Below, one piece after another: positions 1 through 7,954 of a DNA stretch of 64,000 bases. The DNA comes from Ideonella sp. A 288 (GTDB taxonomy: Bacteria; Pseudomonadota; Gammaproteobacteria; Burkholderiales; Burkholderiaceae_C), in the NCBI RefSeq assembly GCF_002198735.1, contig NZ_MWLO01000125.1:1-64000 (forward strand). Reading direction: 5' to 3'. Position numbers and translations under genes: made by a program. The notes under the pieces were generated by a model. That model was not told the DNA's origin, made no database searches, and saw only the letters and a list, made by a program, of their open reading frames with translations. Within the stretch, counting starts at the first letter, position 1, and every line of letters begins with the position of its first letter.

Positions 1-63
1 TGGTGGACGGAAAGGGGCGTGAAAGAATCGGGCTCGACATGACACCCACGAGGCTGCCGTCCC

Positions 64-495
64 ATGACCGATGAGACATTCCCCGAAGGCCGATCGAGCT
101 GGACCGGCCTGTCGAGTTTGCCCGATGGCAGCCAACTGGTGCTGCGGGTGATGCCGATGCCCGCCGACGTCAACCCCAACGGCGACATCTTCGGCGGCTG
201 GCTGATGGCCCAGGTCGACATGGCCGGCGCCGTGCTGCCCTCGCGCCTGGCCCGTGGCCGCATCGCCACCGTGGCGGTCAACGAGTTCGTCTTCAAGCAG
301 CCGGTGTCGGTGGGCGACCTGGTGAGCTTCTACGCCCGCATCTCGCGCGTCGGCAAGACCTCGATCACCGTGCAGGTGCAGGTGTATGCCGAGCGCAACC
401 CGGCGGACCTGCAGGTGGTGAAGGTCACCGAGGCCAGCCTCACCTACGTGGCCATCGACGCCGACGGCAAGCCACGGCCGGTGCCGCGCGATTGA
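64..495 (+). CDS. Acyl-CoA thioesterase, YciA-like hotdog family
   Basis: A 143-residue single hotdog domain that should hydrolyse acyl-CoA thioesters in the cytosol. The helix-leading motif NGDIFGGWLMAQVDMAG spans residues 39-55. It holds Asn39 and Asp41 and the Gly-Gly turn typical of YciA/BACH-type acyl-CoA hydrolases, and the length matches that family. The ATG at 64 is the first methionine in frame; only 63 bases precede it, with no clear ribosome binding site, so an upstream start outside the window cannot be excluded. It converges on the DUF599 gene with a 12-base gap. Substrate chain length cannot be told from sequence. Paralogous hotdog thioesterases are the only real alternative. 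Confidence 0.88.
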   Translation: MTDETFPEGRSSWTGLSSLPDGSQLVLRVMPMPADVNPNGDIFGGWLMAQVDMAGAVLPSRLARGRIATVAVNEFVFKQPVSVGDLVSFYARISRVGKTSITVQVQVYAERNPADLQVVKVTEASLTYVAIDADGKPRPVPRD

Positions 496-507
496 GGCGC
501 CGGCCGC

Positions 508-1224
508 CTATTGCAGGCCCTCGCGCAGGGCCACCAGCACCTCGGAGTGGAACTCGCGGCGGTACAGGATCCACAGCACCAGCGCCGTCGCCGCGATGAA
601 GGCCCAGGCCGAGAAAAACCACGCCAGCGCGGCGAAGGCCATGTAGTAGGCGCGCAGGCCATCGTTGAAGGTCTCGGCCGCCAGCCCCATGACGCGGCCG
701 GCACGGTCGGCGAAGGCCACCCGCGCCGCCTCGTCGTCTCTGAACTGGGTGGCGTCCGGCGCAGCGGCCACCAGGATGGCGCCGAAGCTGTATTGCCGGA
801 TGCTCCAGGTGAAGCGAAAGAAGGCATAGATGAAGATGGCCGCCAGCAGGCCCACCTTGAGGTCGAACACCAAGGTGGACGTGCGTGCCGCGAACGGGAT
901 TTCGCGCACGAACTCGCTGGCCTTCTCGGTGGTGCCCAGCACCGCCAGCAGGCCACCGATGATCAGGATGGTGGTCGATGCGAAGAACGCCGGGCTGGCC
1001 GACAGGCTCTGCAGCACGGCCGAATCGACGATGCGGTTGTCGCGCCAGGTGGTCTGCAGCATCCAGTGCCAGCGCCAGCGGTTGGTGGTGGCCAGTATCG
1101 AGGGCGCCACGCCGGCCCGCCGCCGCGCGAACATCGCGTAGGCCGTCCAACCGCCGAAGAACAGGGCCACCGCCACCCAGTCCAGGGCTGGCAACAGGGT
1201 CAGCAGCGCGATCAGCGAGTTCAT
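508..1224 (-). CDS. DUF599 family membrane protein
   Basis: A 238-residue integral membrane protein of the DUF599 family, function unknown. Hydrophobic segments lie at about residues 4-30, 72-92, 112-130 and 190-215, separated by charged loops. The reading frame stays open upstream, but that extension is Arg/Cys-rich and shadow-like. The ATG at 1224, which begins MNSLIALLTLL, directly precedes the first membrane helix and is the natural start. The gene lies 55 bases downstream of the pirin gene on the same strand, so the two may be cotranscribed, although their products suggest no shared pathway. Confidence 0.8.
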   Translation of the reverse strand: MNSLIALLTLLPALDWVAVALFFGGWTAYAMFARRRAGVAPSILATTNRWRWHWMLQTTWRDNRIVDSAVLQSLSASPAFFASTTILIIGGLLAVLGTTEKASEFVREIPFAARTSTLVFDLKVGLLAAIFIYAFFRFTWSIRQYSFGAILVAAAPDATQFRDDEAARVAFADRAGRVMGLAAETFNDGLRAYYMAFAALAWFFSAWAFIAATALVLWILYRREFHSEVLVALREGLQ

Positions 1225-1279
1225 GGTCTGGCACTGTAGCCCGGCTGCACCCGCGCGGCGGCGGCCGCCGGGGAGCCGC

Positions 1280-1984
1280 TCAGCGCGGCGCGAGTTCGAA
1301 CACCAGCACCTCGGCACCCTGTCCGCCCGACAGCTCGATCGCCGGCTCGCCGTCGAACGCCGCCGCGTCGCCTTCGGACAGCGCGCGGCCATTGACCGTC
1401 AGCATGCCGCGGGCCAGGAAGACGTAGCCCAGCCGGCCCGGCGGCAGCACCAGGCGCGCCGACTCCGGGCCATCGAACAGGCCCGCGTACAGCAGGGCAT
1501 CGGCGTGCAGCGTGACGGCGCCGTCGCGGCCGTCTGGGGCCCCCACCAGCCGCAGCCGGCCGCGGCGCTCGGTGGGGGCGAAGGCCTTCTGCTCGTAGCC
1601 GGGAGCCAGACCGGCGGCGGCAGGCAGCAGCCAGATCTGCAGGAAGTGCGTCGTGGCCTGCTCGGCGTGGTTGAACTCGCTGTGCCGCACGCCGGTGCCG
1701 GCGGTCATGCGCTGCACCTCGCCGGGCACGATGGCGGTGCCGTTGCCGATGCTGTCGCGGTGGGCCAGCGCGCCCTCGAGCACGTAGCTGACGATCTCCA
1801 TGTCGCGGTGACCATGCGTGCCGAAGCCGGTGCCCGGGGCGATGCGGTCCTCGTTGATGACGCGCAGGTTGCCGAAGCCCATGTGGGCCGGGTCGTGGTA
1901 GTCGGAGAACGAGAAGCTGTGGCGGCTCACGAGCCAGCCGAGGTCGGCCAGGCCCCGTTCGTCGGCGCGGCGCAGGGTGATCAT
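1280..1984 (-). CDS. Pirin family protein, YhhW-like (quercetin 2,3-dioxygenase type)
   Basis: A 234-residue bicupin. The metal-binding set of pirins is complete and at the same positions as in E. coli YhhW: His57, His59, His101 and Glu103 (THGHRD at 56-61, VRHSEFNH at 99-106). YhhW can dioxygenate quercetin in vitro, but the cellular role of bacterial pirins is mostly unknown. The ATG at 1984 has GGAG upstream and starts MITLRRADERG, as in relatives. It is transcribed divergently from a LysR regulator across a 123-base gap with a 15-base palindrome, so the LysR protein is the likely regulator (inference). Confidence 0.88.
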   Translation of the reverse strand: MITLRRADERGLADLGWLVSRHSFSFSDYHDPAHMGFGNLRVINEDRIAPGTGFGTHGHRDMEIVSYVLEGALAHRDSIGNGTAIVPGEVQRMTAGTGVRHSEFNHAEQATTHFLQIWLLPAAAGLAPGYEQKAFAPTERRGRLRLVGAPDGRDGAVTLHADALLYAGLFDGPESARLVLPPGRLGYVFLARGMLTVNGRALSEGDAAAFDGEPAIELSGGQGAEVLVFELAPR

Positions 1985-2039
1985 GGTGGGTGTCTCCAGC
2001 GTGTCGGCAAAGCGCAGCCATCGTCGCATGGCCTCCGCG

Positions 2040-2054
2040 CCTCGGGACCCGAGG
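2040..2054. promoter_or_regulatory. Perfect palindrome in the pirin/LysR divergent gap, candidate operator
   Basis: CCTCGGG-A-CCCGAGG is a perfect 7-1-7 inverted repeat between the divergent pirin and LysR genes. LysR proteins bind partly dyad-symmetric sites in such gaps, so this is the best operator candidate here. It lacks the classical T-N11-A form, so the assignment is tentative. Confidence 0.4.
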
Positions 2055-2107
2055 CCCCCTGTGGACGGCGTTCAAATAAGATGAAGGTCTGCCCCACACG
2101 CCCGCCC

Positions 2108-3103
2108 ATGTCCACCCGCCGCAATGCCCTGACGCCCGATGCCTTGCAGATGATGGACGCCATCGCCCGCACCGGCAGCTTCGCCGGGGCGGCGCGCGAG
2201 ATGGGCCGCGTGCCCTCGGCCTTGACCTACAGCGTGCGCCAGCTCGAGGACGCCCTCGACGTGCTGTTGTTCGACCGCCGCTCGCGCCAGGCCCGGCTCA
2301 CCGCCGCCGGCCAGGAGCTGCTCGACGAAGGCCGGCGCCTGCTGGCCGAGATGGACGCGGTGGCCAACCGCGTGCGGCGCGTGTCCACCGGCTGGGAATC
2401 GGCGCTGACGATCGCAGTGGATGGCGTGATGTCGCGCACGACGGTCCTCGAACTGGTCGAGGGCTTCTACGACCTGCGCACGCTGGACGAGCAGCCGCCG
2501 GGCACCCGCCTGCGCCTGCGCACCGAGATCCTGGCCGGCCTGTGGGAGGCGCTGATCACCGGCCAGGCCGACCTGGCCATCGGCGTGAACATGGGCTCGG
2601 GTCCGACGCACGCCGGCATCGACATGCAGCCGCTCGGCGAGGTCGAGTTCGTCTTCGCCGTGGCGCCGCACCACCCGCTGGCCAGGGCCGGCGAGCCGAT
2701 CAGCGACGAACTGCTGCTGTCGCACCGCGCGGTGGCGGTGGCCGATTCGGCGCAGCGCCTGTCGCCGATCACCGTGAACCTGCTGCCCGGCCAGGACGTG
2801 CTGACGGTGTCGTCGATGCAGGGCAAGATCGACGCCCAGGCGCGCGGCCTGGGCTGCGGCTTCGTGCCCGAGCCGCTGGCGCGCAGCCACATCCGCGCTG
2901 GGCGCCTGGTGGTCAAGGCCGTGCACCGGTCGCGGCCGCCGGCGCGCTTCGGCTACGCCTGGCGCACCGCCTCGGTCGGCCAGCCACGCAAGGCGGCGCA
3001 GGGCATGGCCCTGCAGTGGTGGCTCGAGCAACTGCAAAGCCCCGCCACCCGCCGTGCCCTGCTCGACCGGCACCTCGACACGCAGGGGCTGGGGTTCGAA
3101 TGA
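2108..3103 (+). CDS. LysR family transcriptional regulator
   Basis: A 331-residue LysR-type regulator. Residues 9-66 form the winged helix-turn-helix ([20 protein letters not shown], then [17 protein letters not shown]), followed by a periplasmic-binding-protein-like effector domain from about residue 95. The ATG at 2108 ([13 protein letters not shown]) fits relatives; an in-frame ATG at 2081 would add nine residues. A TAAGAT hexamer at 2077-2082 could be the -10. The gene runs divergently from the pirin gene and its stop overlaps the gluQ start by 4 bases. The effector is unknown; control of the adjacent pirin gene is inferred from the divergent layout. Confidence 0.9.
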   Translation: MSTRRNALTPDALQMMDAIARTGSFAGAAREMGRVPSALTYSVRQLEDALDVLLFDRRSRQARLTAAGQELLDEGRRLLAEMDAVANRVRRVSTGWESALTIAVDGVMSRTTVLELVEGFYDLRTLDEQPPGTRLRLRTEILAGLWEALITGQADLAIGVNMGSGPTHAGIDMQPLGEVEFVFAVAPHHPLARAGEPISDELLLSHRAVAVADSAQRLSPITVNLLPGQDVLTVSSMQGKIDAQARGLGCGFVPEPLARSHIRAGRLVVKAVHRSRPPARFGYAWRTASVGQPRKAAQGMALQWWLEQLQSPATRRALLDRHLDTQGLGFE

Positions 3104-4029
3104 CCACGGCCCCGCTGCCAGCGAAGGCCAGTGCCCGACCGCCCTACGTGGGCCGCTTCGCGCCGTCGCCCACCGGCCCGCTGCATGCCGGCTCGCTGGT
3201 GGCCGCGCTGGGCAGCTGGCTGGATGCACGGGCCCATGGCGGCCGCTGGCTGGTGCGCATCGAGGACGTCGACCTGCCCCGCTGCGTGCCGGGCGCCGAG
3301 GAGGTGATCTTCTCCCAGCTCGCCGCCTGCGGGCTGGTGCCCGACGAGTACGAGCCGCTGCGCCAGTCGGCGCGTGGCACGGCCTACCAGGCCGCCTTCG
3401 AGCGCCTGAAGCGCCTGGGCCTGACCTACGACTGCGGGTGCACCCGCCGCGCCATCGAGGACGCGATGGTCTCGATGGGGCTGCTGCACGAGCGCTTCGA
3501 GGAGCGCGTGTACCCCGGCACCTGCCGCGGCGGGCTGCAGGGCAAGCCCGCGCGCGCCACCCGCGTGCTGACGGTGTGCGGTGGCATCGAGGCGGTCATC
3601 TCGTGGAAGGACCGCCGACTCGGGCGCCAGCGCCAGAACGTGGCGCGCGAAGTGGGCGACTTCGTCATCCGCCGCGCCGACGGGCTGTGGAGCTACCAGC
3701 TCGCCGTGGTGGTGGACGATGCCCACCAGGGCGTCACCGACGTGGTGCGGGGCGAAGACCTGGCCGACAACACCGCGCGCCAGATCCACCTGCAGCGCCT
3801 GATGGGTCTGCCGCAACCACGCTACCTGCACCTGCCGCTGGTGCGCGGCGCCGATGGGCACAAGCTGTCCAAGCAGAACGGCGCCCAGGCCCTGGAAACG
3901 ACTCGACCGATCAATCTGCTGCGCGTGGCCGGGCGCATCCTTGGTCTGCCCGCGCTCGAGGCCGCAACCGTGCCCGAGTGGCTGGCCGCGGCCACGCTGG
4001 CCTGGCGCGAGCGGTGGGTGGTGGCATGA
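3100..4029 (+). CDS. gluQ: Glutamyl-Q tRNA(Asp) synthetase
   Basis: A 309-residue GluRS paralogue that attaches glutamate to queuosine at position 34 of tRNA(Asp). It lacks the anticodon-binding domain of real GluRS, which explains its length. The HIGH-like signature is HAGS at 29-32 inside [12 protein letters not shown]. The KMSKS-like loop is KLSKQ at 255-259. The family zinc site is Cys112, Cys114, Tyr138 and Cys142. The ATG overlaps the LysR stop as ATGA, suggesting translational coupling, though no functional link between the two genes is known to me. Confidence 0.93.
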   Translation: MTTAPLPAKASARPPYVGRFAPSPTGPLHAGSLVAALGSWLDARAHGGRWLVRIEDVDLPRCVPGAEEVIFSQLAACGLVPDEYEPLRQSARGTAYQAAFERLKRLGLTYDCGCTRRAIEDAMVSMGLLHERFEERVYPGTCRGGLQGKPARATRVLTVCGGIEAVISWKDRRLGRQRQNVAREVGDFVIRRADGLWSYQLAVVVDDAHQGVTDVVRGEDLADNTARQIHLQRLMGLPQPRYLHLPLVRGADGHKLSKQNGAQALETTRPINLLRVAGRILGLPALEAATVPEWLAAATLAWRERWVVA

Positions 4030-4072
4030 TGCGCGCCTTCCATCCACTCCACACCACGGGACGCGCCGCACC

Positions 4073-4429
4073 ATGATCACCACCGCCTCCGGACTCCAGT
4101 ACGAAGACACCCGCGCCGGCGACGGCGCGCCGGCCCAGGCCGGGCGCCAGGTCACGGTGCACTACACCGGCTGGCTGTACGACCCGGGCAAGTCCGATGG
4201 CCGCGGCGCCAAGTTCGATTCCAGCAAGGACCGCGGCGATCCCTTCCGTTTCAATCTCGGCGCCGGCATGGTCATCGCGGGCTGGGACGAAGGCGTGCAG
4301 GGCATGAAGGTCGGCGGCACGCGGCTGCTGCAGATCCCGGCCGACCTGGGCTATGGCGCCCGCGGCGCCGGCGGTGTGATCCCGCCGAACGCCACGCTGC
4401 TGTTCGAGGTCGACCTGATCGCGGTCTGA
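4073..4429 (+). CDS. FKBP-type peptidyl-prolyl cis-trans isomerase
   Basis: A 118-residue single FKBP domain without signal peptide, thus a cytosolic prolyl isomerase. The fold's hallmarks are present: VHYTGWLYD near residues 26-34, FDSSKDRGDPFRFNLG near 46-61, VIAGWDEGVQGMKVGG near 65-80, and the GYGARG...VIPPNATLLFEVDLI end. The ATG at 4073 begins MITTASGLQYED, as in relatives. The frame stays open upstream but that part is the shadow of gluQ. The gene ends 20 bases from the convergent Cys-cluster gene. Confidence 0.93.
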   Translation: MITTASGLQYEDTRAGDGAPAQAGRQVTVHYTGWLYDPGKSDGRGAKFDSSKDRGDPFRFNLGAGMVIAGWDEGVQGMKVGGTRLLQIPADLGYGARGAGGVIPPNATLLFEVDLIAV

Positions 4430-4434
4430 TCCCT

Positions 4435-4465
4435 GCCGCTGCCGGCTGCTCAGCCCGGCAGCGGC
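4435..4465. terminator. GC-rich hairpin between convergent genes
   Basis: An 11-bp perfect stem (GCCGCTGCCGG with CCGGCAGCGGC) and a 9-base loop lie between the FKBP stop and the end of the convergent Cys-cluster gene, which they overlap. No T-run follows, so it may end or pause transcription on both strands but is not a canonical intrinsic terminator. Confidence 0.4.
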
Positions 4466-4788
4466 GGCAGCCCGTGCCGGGCCCTGGCGCGCGCGCAGGC
4501 CTCGTCGCCGAAGCCGAAGGGCGCGCGCAGGCCGAACTCCCGGCAGGGCGATGGCCGCCACTCGTGGATGCCGCAGGCCACCCGCTGCCCGATCGTGCCG
4601 GTGAGCGCGGCACAGCGTGGCGGCGAGTGGTCGGTGCCCCGCAGGCGGCACAGGCCGCCGTGCAGGTCGACGGCCAGGCCGTCGGGCACCTGGCCGCCCT
4701 CGCTCTGCAGTTCGTCTCGCGCGAAGTCGACCCGAAAGCTGCCACAGCAGGCGCCGCAGCGCCGGCAGGCGTTGTCGTCGTCGCTCAT
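4450..4788 (-). CDS. YkgJ family cysteine cluster protein
   Basis: A 112-residue protein of the YkgJ/CxxCxxCC family, thought to bind zinc or an iron-sulfur centre. The N-terminal motif is Cys8, Cys11, Cys14, Cys15; further cysteines sit at 47, 59, 72, 82 and 98, the 72/82 pair inside the family pattern CGIHEWRPSPCREF. Its ATG overlaps the kinase stop as ATGA, so it is the last gene of the phosphoesterase/kinase-USP operon. The molecular function is unknown. The tight overlap suggests it is made in proportion to the kinase. Confidence 0.82.
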   Translation of the reverse strand: MSDDDNACRRCGACCGSFRVDFARDELQSEGGQVPDGLAVDLHGGLCRLRGTDHSPPRCAALTGTIGQRVACGIHEWRPSPCREFGLRAPFGFGDEACARARARHGLPPLPG

Positions 4789-6266
4789 GCCGGCGGCGGA
4801 CTGGTGTCGCCATCGGCCATCCGATCGGCGCGCACCACGGTGACGGTGCAGGTGGCCTGCGCCACCACCTGCGAGGACACGCTGCCCAGGTAACGGCGCA
4901 GCCCCGAACTGCCCCGGGCGCCCATCACCACGTGGTCGACCTGGTTGCGCTGCGCGAAATCGACCAGCGCCGCCGCGGCGTCGGGGGCTTCGAGCACATG
5001 GAAGGTGAGCCGGCCGTCGTCGAGTTGCAGCGCGCGACTGACCGGGCGCGCCCAGTGCTTGAGTGCGACCAGTTGCTTGACATGGCGGCTCTTGCCCTCG
5101 TGGTCGACCAGGTCGTCCATGCCGATGCGCGCGACGCGCATCACGCTGACGCAGGCCAGCCGTGCGCCGGGCTCGGTGAGCAGGATGCGGCGCACATGCT
5201 CGCGCAGCTTGTCCAGCAGTTCTGCCGCGGCGTTGTCGATGTCCACGGCGGCCATCACGATCGGGCTGCGGGCGAGCTGTTCGCGCACCGGCTGGGTCTC
5301 GCGCGACGGCTCGGCCCCCAGCGCGACGAACCAGCGCTTGAAGTTGCGCACGCTGCCGCTCTTCTGCACTGCCTCGGCCCGCGGCGTGAGCACCACCTGC
5401 GACGGCTCCTGCAGGTCGGCGGCCACCTGCGCAGCGGTCTGGTAGCGCCGCTCGGGCTTGACCTCGAGGCACTTGAGGATCAGCTCCTGCAGCCAGGGCG
5501 GGCAATCGGGCCGCAAGGCCCGCGGCGGCACCGGCTCTTGCCACAAGCGCCGACGCAGGCCGCGCACGGTCTCCGGCTGGCCGAACGGCCGTTCGCCGGT
5601 GGTGAAGTGGTACAGCATGACGCCCAGCGCGAACAGGTCGCTGCGCGGGTCGTTGCGCACGTGCTGCACCTGCTCGGGCGACATGTAGGGGCCGGTGCCC
5701 ATCGGCAGCGTGAACTCCTCTTCCAGCAGGTCGGGCAGGTGGTCGTGCCGCGACAGCCCGTAGTCGACCAGCACCGCCGTGCCGTCCTTGCGGAACAGGA
5801 TGTTGCTGGGCTTGATGTCCAGGTGCACCACGTGCTGGCGGTGCAGGTCGTGCAGGGCAACCGCCACCCGCGAGCCGATCTCGACGACCTCGTCCAGCGG
5901 CAGCGGCGCCGCATCCAGGCGCGGCTTCAGCGAGGCGCCTTCGATGTGCTCCATCACGATGTAGGGCTGGCGCACGAAATCGCCCTGCGCGATGAACTTG
6001 GGCACGTGCCTGCCGGACAGCACCGGCATGATCATCTGCTCGACCTCGAAGCCGACGATGCTGGCCGGATCTTCGCCGCCCTTGATGCGCGGCACCTTCA
6101 TGATCAGCGGCAAGCGCCAGTCACCGGCATGGTTGACCTCGCTGATGCGCCACAGGTGCGCCATGCCACCGATGTGCAGGCGCTCCTCGAGCTGGAAACG
6201 ATCAATCACCCGCCCGGGCGCCAGCGCACCGGACGCCGTCGGCGCGCCAGGCTCGCTACTGTCCAT
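4785..6266 (-). CDS. Ser/Thr protein kinase fused to a universal stress protein domain
   Basis: A 493-residue two-domain cytosolic protein with no transmembrane segment. Residues 24-290 form a Hanks-type kinase: Lys57 in LIMKVPR, a likely helix-C Glu in FEVEQ near 74-76, catalytic loop HLDIKPSN at 148-155 with Asp150, DYG at 168-170 in place of DFG, and SPE at 196-198. The Gly-rich loop is degenerate (HIGGMA) and the HRD Arg is Leu, so it is a non-RD kinase. Residues 335-480 are a UspA domain with the ATP loop GARG...LGS, spaced 8 rather than the usual 9 residues. The ATG at 6266 lies 11 bases inside the preceding phosphoesterase gene. Targets are unknown. Confidence 0.88.
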   Translation of the reverse strand: MDSSEPGAPTASGALAPGRVIDRFQLEERLHIGGMAHLWRISEVNHAGDWRLPLIMKVPRIKGGEDPASIVGFEVEQMIMPVLSGRHVPKFIAQGDFVRQPYIVMEHIEGASLKPRLDAAPLPLDEVVEIGSRVAVALHDLHRQHVVHLDIKPSNILFRKDGTAVLVDYGLSRHDHLPDLLEEEFTLPMGTGPYMSPEQVQHVRNDPRSDLFALGVMLYHFTTGERPFGQPETVRGLRRRLWQEPVPPRALRPDCPPWLQELILKCLEVKPERRYQTAAQVAADLQEPSQVVLTPRAEAVQKSGSVRNFKRWFVALGAEPSRETQPVREQLARSPIVMAAVDIDNAAAELLDKLREHVRRILLTEPGARLACVSVMRVARIGMDDLVDHEGKSRHVKQLVALKHWARPVSRALQLDDGRLTFHVLEAPDAAAALVDFAQRNQVDHVVMGARGSSGLRRYLGSVSSQVVAQATCTVTVVRADRMADGDTSPPPA

Positions 6267-6999
6267 CGACCAGCCTCGTGGCCAGGCGCTGCGGCAGCTT
6301 GGCGGCCAGGATCTTGGCGCCCGCGCCATCGTGGTCGTAGGGCACGCGGTGGAAGGTGAGCATGCCCGCGTCGTCGTCGAAGATCGCATAGCACGCGGCT
6401 GGATTGCCGTCGCGCGGCTGGCCGGCCGAGCCGGGGATGGCCAGCCATTGGCGGTGCGGGGGCACGGGGATGGCCATGCCGGAGGTGGGCACGAAATCAC
6501 CCAGCTTGCCGGCGCCCGACAGGTTGTACAGGCGCGGGCCGTGCATGTGGCCGCAGAAGGTGTAGCGGCAGCCCGTGGCCGCCAGGCTGCGCTGGGCCTC
6601 GGCTCGGCCGAGAACATATTCCCAGGCCGGTGGGTTCCAGGCGTTGGCGTGCACGTACAGGTGATCGCCTCGCTGCTGCACCAACGGCAGCCCGGCCAGG
6701 AAGTCGATCTGCCCGGCATCCAGGTGCGCTCGGGTCCACTCGACCACGTAGCGCGCATCAGGGCGCATGCTCGGCCCGGCCCCGCGCACCACCGCCTCGT
6801 CGTGGTTGCCCTGCACGGCCAGGGCGCCCCGCTGCACGTGATCGCGCACCAGGTCGACCACCCAGCCGGGGTCGGCCCCGTAGCCGACGAAATCGCCCAG
6901 GAAGACCCAGGCCTGCGCGCCCTGGGCGCGGGCATGGTCCATGACGGCCTCCACGGCCTCGCGGTTGGCGTGCAGGTCGGCGAGCAGCGCGGTCTTCAT
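6256..6999 (-). CDS. Calcineurin-like metallophosphoesterase
   Basis: A 247-residue phosphoesterase with a complete two-metal site: Asp8 and His10 (ADLHAN), Asp36 (LGDFVGYG), Asn65-His66 (GNHDE), His117 (YVHAN), and His151/His153 (CGHMHG). The N-terminal DLHAN and GNHD signatures are shared with ApaH-like, YfcE-like and protein phosphatase-like members, so the substrate is open. It starts 22 bases after argF and overlaps the kinase-USP gene by 11 bases. That coupling suggests, but does not prove, that it reverses or modulates the kinase. Confidence 0.88.
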   Translation of the reverse strand: MKTALLADLHANREAVEAVMDHARAQGAQAWVFLGDFVGYGADPGWVVDLVRDHVQRGALAVQGNHDEAVVRGAGPSMRPDARYVVEWTRAHLDAGQIDFLAGLPLVQQRGDHLYVHANAWNPPAWEYVLGRAEAQRSLAATGCRYTFCGHMHGPRLYNLSGAGKLGDFVPTSGMAIPVPPHRQWLAIPGSAGQPRDGNPAACYAIFDDDAGMLTFHRVPYDHDGAGAKILAAKLPQRLATRLVDGQ

Positions 7000-7021
7000 C
7001 GGGCGGCCCGTTCGCGCGCCG

Positions 7022-7954
7022 TCACCCGATGCGACCGATCAGCAGGTACTCCATCAGGGCCTTCTGCACGTGCATCCGGTTCTCGGCCTCGTCCCACACC
7101 ACCGATTGCGGGCCGTCGATGACCTCGGCGGCCACCTCCTCGCCGCGGTGGGCCGGCAGGCAGTGCATGAACAGCGCATCGGGCTGGGCCGTGGCCATCA
7201 TCTGCACATCGACGCACCAGTCGGCGAAGGCCTTCTTGCGGGCCTCGTTCTCGGCCTCGTAACCCATGCTGGTCCACACATCGGTGGTCACGAGGTGGGC
7301 GCCCTGGCAGGCGCTGAAGGGGTTGCGGAAGATCTTGACGCAGTCGGGGTTGGACACGCCCGCCATCTTCGGGTCGATCTCGTAGCCGCTGGGGGTGCTG
7401 ACGTGCAGCGTGAAGCCCAGGATGTCGGCCGCCTGCAGCCAGGTGTTGGCCATGTTGTTGCCGTCGCCCACCCAGGCCACCGTCTTGCCCTGGATGGAGC
7501 CGCGATGCTCGATGTAGGTGAAGATGTCGGCCAGGATCTGGCAGGGGTGGTACTCGTTGGTCAGCCCGTTGATCACCGGCACCCGCGAATGCGCCGCAAA
7601 GGCTTCGAGCTTGGTGTGCTCGTAGGTGCGGATCATCACGAGGTCGACCATGCGGCTGATCACGCGCGCCGAATCCTCGATGGGCTCGGCGCGGCCGAGC
7701 TGGCTGTCACCGGTGGTCAGGTGCACCACCGAGCCGCCCATCTGGTACATGCCGGCCTCGAAGCTCACGCGGGTGCGGGTGCTGGCCTTCTCGAAGATCA
7801 TCGCCAGCGTGCGGTCGGCCAACGGCTGGTAGCGCTCGTAGTTCTTGAAGCGCGTCTTGATGATGCGGGCGCGCTCGAAGAGGTAGGCGTACTCTTCGGC
7901 GCGCAGGTCCTTGAACTGCAGGTAGTGCTTCATGAGGCTCGGGCCCGGCTTCAT
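7022..7954 (-). CDS. argF: Ornithine carbamoyltransferase
   Basis: A 310-residue enzyme making citrulline from ornithine and carbamoyl phosphate in arginine synthesis. The carbamoyl-phosphate loop STRTR is at residues 58-62, with HPCQ and the ornithine-binding HCLPAHRGEE further on. The ATG at 7954 overlaps the argD stop as ATGA. The internal ATG at 7933 (MKHYLQFKDLR) is what many relatives use and gives 303 residues; neither start has a strong ribosome binding site. It forms an operon with argD, and the phosphoesterase gene follows after 22 bases, so arginine genes and the kinase operon may share a transcript. Confidence 0.95.
   Translation of the reverse strand: MKPGPSLMKHYLQFKDLRAEEYAYLFERARIIKTRFKNYERYQPLADRTLAMIFEKASTRTRVSFEAGMYQMGGSVVHLTTGDSQLGRAEPIEDSARVISRMVDLVMIRTYEHTKLEAFAAHSRVPVINGLTNEYHPCQILADIFTYIEHRGSIQGKTVAWVGDGNNMANTWLQAADILGFTLHVSTPSGYEIDPKMAGVSNPDCVKIFRNPFSACQGAHLVTTDVWTSMGYEAENEARKKAFADWCVDVQMMATAQPDALFMHCLPAHRGEEVAAEVIDGPQSVVWDEAENRMHVQKALMEYLLIGRIG

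Noticed and set aside
1223-2107. A long N-terminal extension of the LysR gene.
   Set aside because: The extra part runs antisense through the pirin gene and has shadow-type composition; the HTH start fits the ATG at 2108.
3091-3103. GGGGTTCGAATGA resembling a tRNA T-arm.
   Set aside because: It lies at the LysR/gluQ junction in coding sequence, with no acceptor stem or other tRNA arms around it.
4617-6359. A 580-codon plus-strand frame opposite the kinase-USP gene.
   Set aside because: It is a GC-driven shadow of the kinase-USP gene, with no motifs and no start signal.
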